A stretch of 64,000 nucleotides of DNA from Lepturacanthus savala (Eukaryota; Chordata; Actinopteri; Scombriformes; Trichiuridae). The stretch is taken from contig CM060484.1 in assembly GCA_030544235.1 (NCBI GenBank), forward strand, positions 7,917,031-7,981,030, given 5' to 3'. Positions 60,107 through 64,000 of the stretch are shown here, one piece after another. The notes beneath the pieces are model-generated. The model worked only from the letters and a program-made list of their open reading frames with translations. It made no database searches and was not told the origin of the DNA. The translations under genes were made by a program, and so were the position numbers. The stretch's first letter is position 1. Every line of letters starts with the position of its first letter.

Positions 60107-61384
60107 ACAAAAAAAAAAATGTGTTTTTTTAAACTGAACAGTAGCGACTTGATTCTACTATTCGGTCTTTGTTCGCTTGACAATTGAAGCCATTTGAGAT
60201 TTTTCCTTTTTTTTTCCCAGCATCAGAATGTCAGGAGTTCACAAGTCCTGTCCAAGTGTCCTTCAGCAAGGCACTGACCTGCTCACGAGTCACACTGAAT
60301 AATAATAAACTCCTCAGCTTATAATGCCTGAAATATAAAAAGTACCCTGAGGTAAACTTGCACAAAAAAACACATTATGGGACACATAGTCATTTAATGA
60401 TAATGATTATATATTGTATTTATTGGGACAATCCTATCCTGTATTAGAGTGCAGGACAAGTTTCTTTAAGGCAAATTATCTGATTTTCTTATAATTTGCT
60501 CTGTGAGGGAAACACAGTGCCAGTAAGTCCATAAATCTGGAAGTGAGAACCAAGAACTTGTGCCTATAGGTGATGCATTAATTTACCCTAAAATGAAAAA
60601 ATACACATTGGTTCCAAAGAATCATTGTTTTTTGTACACATTTAATAATATATAAGAAAGGGGGGGAAAAAAAGGTATTTAAAGGACTAGTGTCCCTTTT
60701 TTTTAAATGAGACTTTTTGCCATGTGGCAAAAGCACCGACGACAGCAATTAAGGAGTTAAGGGACAAACAAAAGAGTGAGTTGGGCTTTCAAACACAGTG
60801 ATGGGAAGACAAAAGAGCCGTCAAACAGTATTAAAAGCACCTCTTGTATCTGTATGTTGATTTTGGATTTTGGAGGGCTACGTGACATAAAAACGACTTT
60901 TTTTTTAACCCCCCACTGGATGAATAACAGATACAGACCCTTTGTAACGCACGATAGTTTTGCAGACGCCTATTTCTGGCCTGTATCTAAGCTTCGTCCA
61001 TGGCACGGTATGAGTTTCAAGCAACAAAAGCACCCAGCTTCTTCCATAGTTTACTGCAGCTGCAGCATTACGATATAAAACTGTGTTATTACACACAAAC
61101 ACACACAAACACACACACACACCCCGTCCTTGTCCCTGCTTTAAATGACACAATCAAACCACAGTTCTCACGAAAATCACTTTTAAAAATCTTATCCGAC
61201 ATCATGCACACAACCGAGGAGTTCTAATCGTGTGATTTATTATAATTATTCCTATTATGCTTTTTGTTTGAATTCATGGTGCAGAAATGGTTTTATTTAT
61301 CATTTTAAATGCTGGTAGCTTGTTTCACCCCCCTCCTCAGACACACCCCCTGAGCTTCAGCGCAGGACTCACACCTGTCCGTGT

Positions 61385-61390
<6 letters not shown>

Positions 61391-61439
<49 letters not shown>
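61391..61439 (+). repeat. (TG)n microsatellite, about 24 units
   Basis: A pure TG run with a short interrupted lead-in (61381-61390). Confidence 0.95.
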
Positions 61440-61440
<1 letters not shown>

Positions 61441-61745
61441 CAACGCAATATTATACAATATATAACCTCTGTTCCTATGTTAACCACTTGTATGCTCATA
61501 TTCTGCTTTGTTATTTTATAGCACATGTATGGCTCACAGTTATACACCTACTATACATATTATGAATATTTTCTCATTAAAAACAAAACCTGTACATGTG
61601 GGATCTCTGAGTGGTTCCTTCATGTGTGTGTCACGTGTGAACTCATGGGATTTTTGGATCTGCACATTGACACGAAAGCACACGTACGCACACTTCATTC
61701 CCAAAGGCCGATCTGCCTTTAAAGCATCAAAGTGACAGACCGCCG

Positions 61746-61966
61746 TTGAGAAACTTCCTGTTTCCACAAACCGCTTCAGGATGACGGCAGACCAAAGGGG
61801 CAACGTCAGGTGCTGAAAAACGGAGCCAACGCGGAAGTGCCAAAAAGCTCAAGTTGCCAGTTCCTCAAATGGCCGATCCGCTTCTCTCACATATAGACCA
61901 CATCGGACCAGTCCTGATCCCCCTCCCCCCAACAAAGTCAGTCTATGGAAACAGGAAGTTTCTCAA
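61746..61966. repeat. Inverted repeat, perfect 21-bp arms
   Basis: A 21-base arm at 61746-61766 (core AGAAACTTCCTGTTTCC) is exactly inverted at 61946-61966, 179 bp away. The interior includes TCAAGTTGCCAGTTCCTCAA, which resembles a known fish repeat, so this may be a mobile-element remnant. No target duplication was found. Confidence 0.7.
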
Positions 61967-62756
61967 TAATTTTTGGTGTTTAAAATGTCACGTTTGACTA
62001 AAATGACTAAGCGTAATTTTTCAAATCCTATTATTTTCTCTGCAGGTGTTGGTATTTTATTATTATTAATTACACATTTTATTAATTATTTAATATTTAT
62101 TAATTTTCACTCATGTCTTTAATAATTATTGAAAGACTGACAAAATCCTGTTCACCTGACCGTTGCTTTAGTTGTAAAAATCAGTTTGCACTCCCTGTTA
62201 CCGTAATACCTTGTATAAACAGGCACTGTAAAACAAAGTGGGGGGTAGGTTCACAGTGTTTTTTGGATGCAGAGGCTTGACTGCAGTTAATAAAGGATGT
62301 TGAGGAATCATTTCTTTGCTCGTGATAATGAGATAAAGAAATGAGCTTTCTTATCTCGAGGCAACAAAATGATTAAGTCGAGACAAACCTCCTCACTGTC
62401 TGTTTTTTAAAACTCATTTTAAAACACATTTTTAATTCCTTGGCATTCAAGCCTCACACAGGACTCTACTCGGGTTTTAATGTTTTACAGTTTATTTTTT
62501 TGTTTATTTATCGTTATCAATTTTGCTTTTATTCATTCTATTTTGAATTGCTTTTATTTATTTATTTTTTTAATGCTACATAAATAAAGTTGAGTTTAGA
62601 TAAGAGTTTAGATAATCAAAACAAATAAAAAATTATTTCAATGAAATATTATAATAACAATTACAAAGACAATAATTAGAATTATAATAATATATTATTA
62701 TCACCATTATTATTATCCATAATAATAATAATAATAATAATGAATGGAATTATAAT

Positions 62757-63115
62757 AATCTTTCTGGTAAAAAGCCACCCAATGAAAAATGTCCAAGAGA
62801 ATACATGCCTTTTATTTCATCAAAAAAGGTCAAATAACAAAAAAAATCAAATGGTGGTTTCTTCAAAATAAAAAAAATAAAATAACAACAATATATAATA
62901 TATATTATATTATTATATAATATATAATTTCATCGTTGGAAAACAGGTGGTTGTGGGCTTCTATACAACATGTAACAAAATATTATAATAATAACGTTAT
63001 TTCTGATGAAAAGGGACCAATGGAAAGTGTCCATGAGAATAAGAAGGTGTTTTCCCAAATCTCTTTCATGGACACTTCGCACGTACACGCCTTTTATTTC
63101 ATCACTTTGTTTGAG
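62757..63115 (+). repeat. Diverged tandem duplication of about 240 bp period, with a hairpin
   Basis: Blocks TCTGGTAAAAAG...CCAATGAAAAATGTCCAAGA and CCTTTTATTTCATCA (62762-62825) recur as TCTGATGAAAAG...CCAATGGAAAGTGTCCATGA and CCTTTTATTTCATCA (63003-63106). The second copy carries a 12-bp perfect stem, AAGTGTCCATGA at 63025-63036 with its complement at 63066-63077. Confidence 0.65.
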
Positions 63116-63290
63116 AAGCCACCGTGAAGAGGAGGAGGAGGAGGAGGAGAATGAGGAAGAGGAAGGGGCTGTTTCAGCTTTTCAATTTTTAAAGCGGCCA
63201 CGCGTCCTCTTGTTATTCACAACGACTTCAGCAGCGGCAAAAGTTGATTCCTGCCGTTTTCTCCCCTGTCGGCAACAAGTTTGACCACCG

Positions 63291-63746
63291 ATGGCCGCGC
63301 TGGGTGCGTGTCCGGCGGCCGCGGCCGTGCTGCGGCGCGTGGAGCCGCTGATCGTGCTGGAGCAGCTGGGCAGCACCCTGTTCGACACGGCGCTGCTGAT
63401 GCTGGTGAAGGACCGCAGCGCCAACGGCACCGAGGAGGCGCAGCAGAAAGCCATGACGGACTTCTACATGACCTACAACCTCATCGTCCAGCTCGCGCCC
63501 ATCTTGCCCTCGCTGCTCCTGGCGCGCGTCGGCGACCGCGGCTGGAGGCGGATCCCGATCGCGGTGCCGCTGTGCGGGTACCTGCTGTCCCGGCTCGCCC
63601 TGCTCCTGGTGGTCCTCCTGCGCCTCCCGCTGCAGGTGATGTTCGGGGCGGCGGTCGTCTTCGGGCTGTCCGGCGGCTTCTGCTCGTACTGGCCCGGCGT
63701 GATGACGCTGGCGTCCGTCGGATCCACCGCGGCTGAACGCTCCAAG
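63291..63746 (+). CDS. slc46a2: SLC46-family transporter, first exon (SLC46A2/TSCOT-like)
   Basis: The gene starts at ATG 63291 (ACCACCGATGG). About 152 codons are in the window before a donor, AAG|gtcggt at 63746/63747 or GTCG|gtaact at 63750/63751. The protein has four predicted membrane segments (about 19-39, 57-79, 88-110, 114-145). An MFS motif A-like loop, ARVGDRGWRR, lies between the second and third, and an N-glycosylation site (NGT, 45-47) sits in the first outer loop. FY-x-x-YNL-x-V-x-L-x-P, GYLLSRLALLL and GLSGGF--YW-GVM-L-S-GS match human SLC46A2 (thymic stromal cotransporter) better than SLC46A1. SLC46A2 is a plasma-membrane transporter whose relatives carry folate or muropeptides, and substrate here is not inferable. 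Both this gene and PALM2AKAP2 lie on human 9q31-q32 as recalled. Confidence 0.85.
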
Positions 63747-63750
63747 GTCG

Positions 63751-64000
63751 GTAACTTCAGTCCCAAGAGCTGGGTGGTTTCTACAAGTACAAGTCGCAGC
63801 ATCCTGCATCCAGAATCCTAGTACATCAGTATTAAAAGTAAAACTACTCATATACTATCATATCAATTACTAGAATATTGCTTCATGGACGCATTTTCAT
63901 GTTGCCATGGAGCTAATTTCAACGCATGATGCTGTTAAATAATCTAATTCAAGGAGTTTCAAGGAGGAAATATTACAAAGTTCCTATTTCTTTGGGGGGG
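63751..64000 (+). other. slc46a2: Start of SLC46 gene intron 1
   Basis: Non-coding AT-rich sequence follows the candidate donors. The remaining exons lie beyond the window. Confidence 0.6.

Larger units (their letters stand above)
58465..61600 (+). other. palm2akap2: Probable 3' UTR of the AKAP2-type transcripts
   Basis: Long T- and AT-rich non-coding sequence follows the stop, with several ATTTA words, T and A runs and a TG microsatellite at its end. Its right limit is a guess based on poly(A) signals at 60101, 60304 and 61576. No open frame of interest is seen. Confidence 0.5.
61601..63290 (+). other. Spacer between palm2akap2 and the SLC46 gene
   Basis: It contains an inverted repeat (61746-61966), AT-rich sequence with (TAA)n at 62720-62741, a tandem duplication with hairpin, and a GAG-rich run at 63128-63165. 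CpG content rises from about 63190 toward the next gene, which fits its promoter. No TATA box was identified. Confidence 0.6.

Noticed and set aside
63228..63851. 207-codon minus-strand frame over the SLC46 exon
   Set aside because: Antisense shadow. The plus-strand frame has membrane segments and family motifs.
1..64000. CRISPR array, prokaryotic operon, viral insertion or intact LINE/LTR element
   Set aside because: No regularly spaced repeats, no operon structure, no retroviral or reverse-transcriptase frames. The window is plainly vertebrate.

Overview
The window reads as a piece of a ray-finned (probably percomorph) fish genome. It has vertebrate-type spliced genes with GT-AG introns, many (CA/TG)n microsatellites, fish-type DNA-transposon remnants and MITEs, and short dispersed repeats familiar from percomorph genomes. 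No prokaryotic, viral or CRISPR features were seen. Family assignments rest on recalled human and mouse relatives, because no search could be run.

Almost the whole window (1 to about 61,600, + strand) is one complex locus, the paralemmin-2/AKAP2 fusion gene (PALM2AKAP2, also called Pakap). The first exons lie off the left edge. Exons at 826-947, 16682-16796, 17020-17041 and 17949-18074 encode the paralemmin coiled-coil part. From there the gene can end in a GC-rich terminal exon (19642-20501), which gives a lipid-anchored PALM2 protein ending in a CaaX box and is followed by a long 3' UTR with a good poly(A) signal near 24,860. Alternatively it can run on into the AKAP2 half: exons at 52217-52435, 52533-52898, 54217-54315, 54412-54513, 54616-56050, 56220-56398 and 58342-58464. 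That half carries a recognisable RII-binding amphipathic helix for anchoring protein kinase A. All exon phases were checked by hand and fit. A CpG-rich block at 29,600-30,272 that ends in a splice donor looks like the internal promoter and first exon for an AKAP2-only transcript, which would start at the ATG at 52328 in an optimal Kozak context and encode 803 residues.

The most interesting structure is the junction between the two halves. The last shared paralemmin exon ends in phase 1, but the first AKAP2 exon needs phase 0, so direct joining would break the frame. Two candidate bridge exons, 27871-27956 (86 nt) and 43232-43254 (23 nt), each convert phase 1 to phase 0. They work singly and frameshift if both are used. 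A possible donor inside the CaaX exon (20457/20458) is also phase 1. Near the 3' end is an in-frame 27-nt microexon (56982-57008) with upstream UGC motifs of the SRRM4 type.

The introns hold many old mobile elements. There are five TTAA-flanked piggyBac-like MITEs (5690, 15856, 25176, 41151, 50447), two of them copies of one family in opposite orientation. A decayed Tc1/mariner transposase at about 9,200-10,235 is interrupted by a hAT-like MITE. Several other dispersed families occur in two to four copies. A large (CA)n/(TG)n inverted pair sits just downstream of the 22-nt exon.

At the right edge (63291 onward, +) begins a second gene, an SLC46-family membrane transporter most like SLC46A2 (TSCOT). 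Only its first exon is in the window. The spacer before it holds a hairpin-bearing tandem duplication and an inverted repeat.
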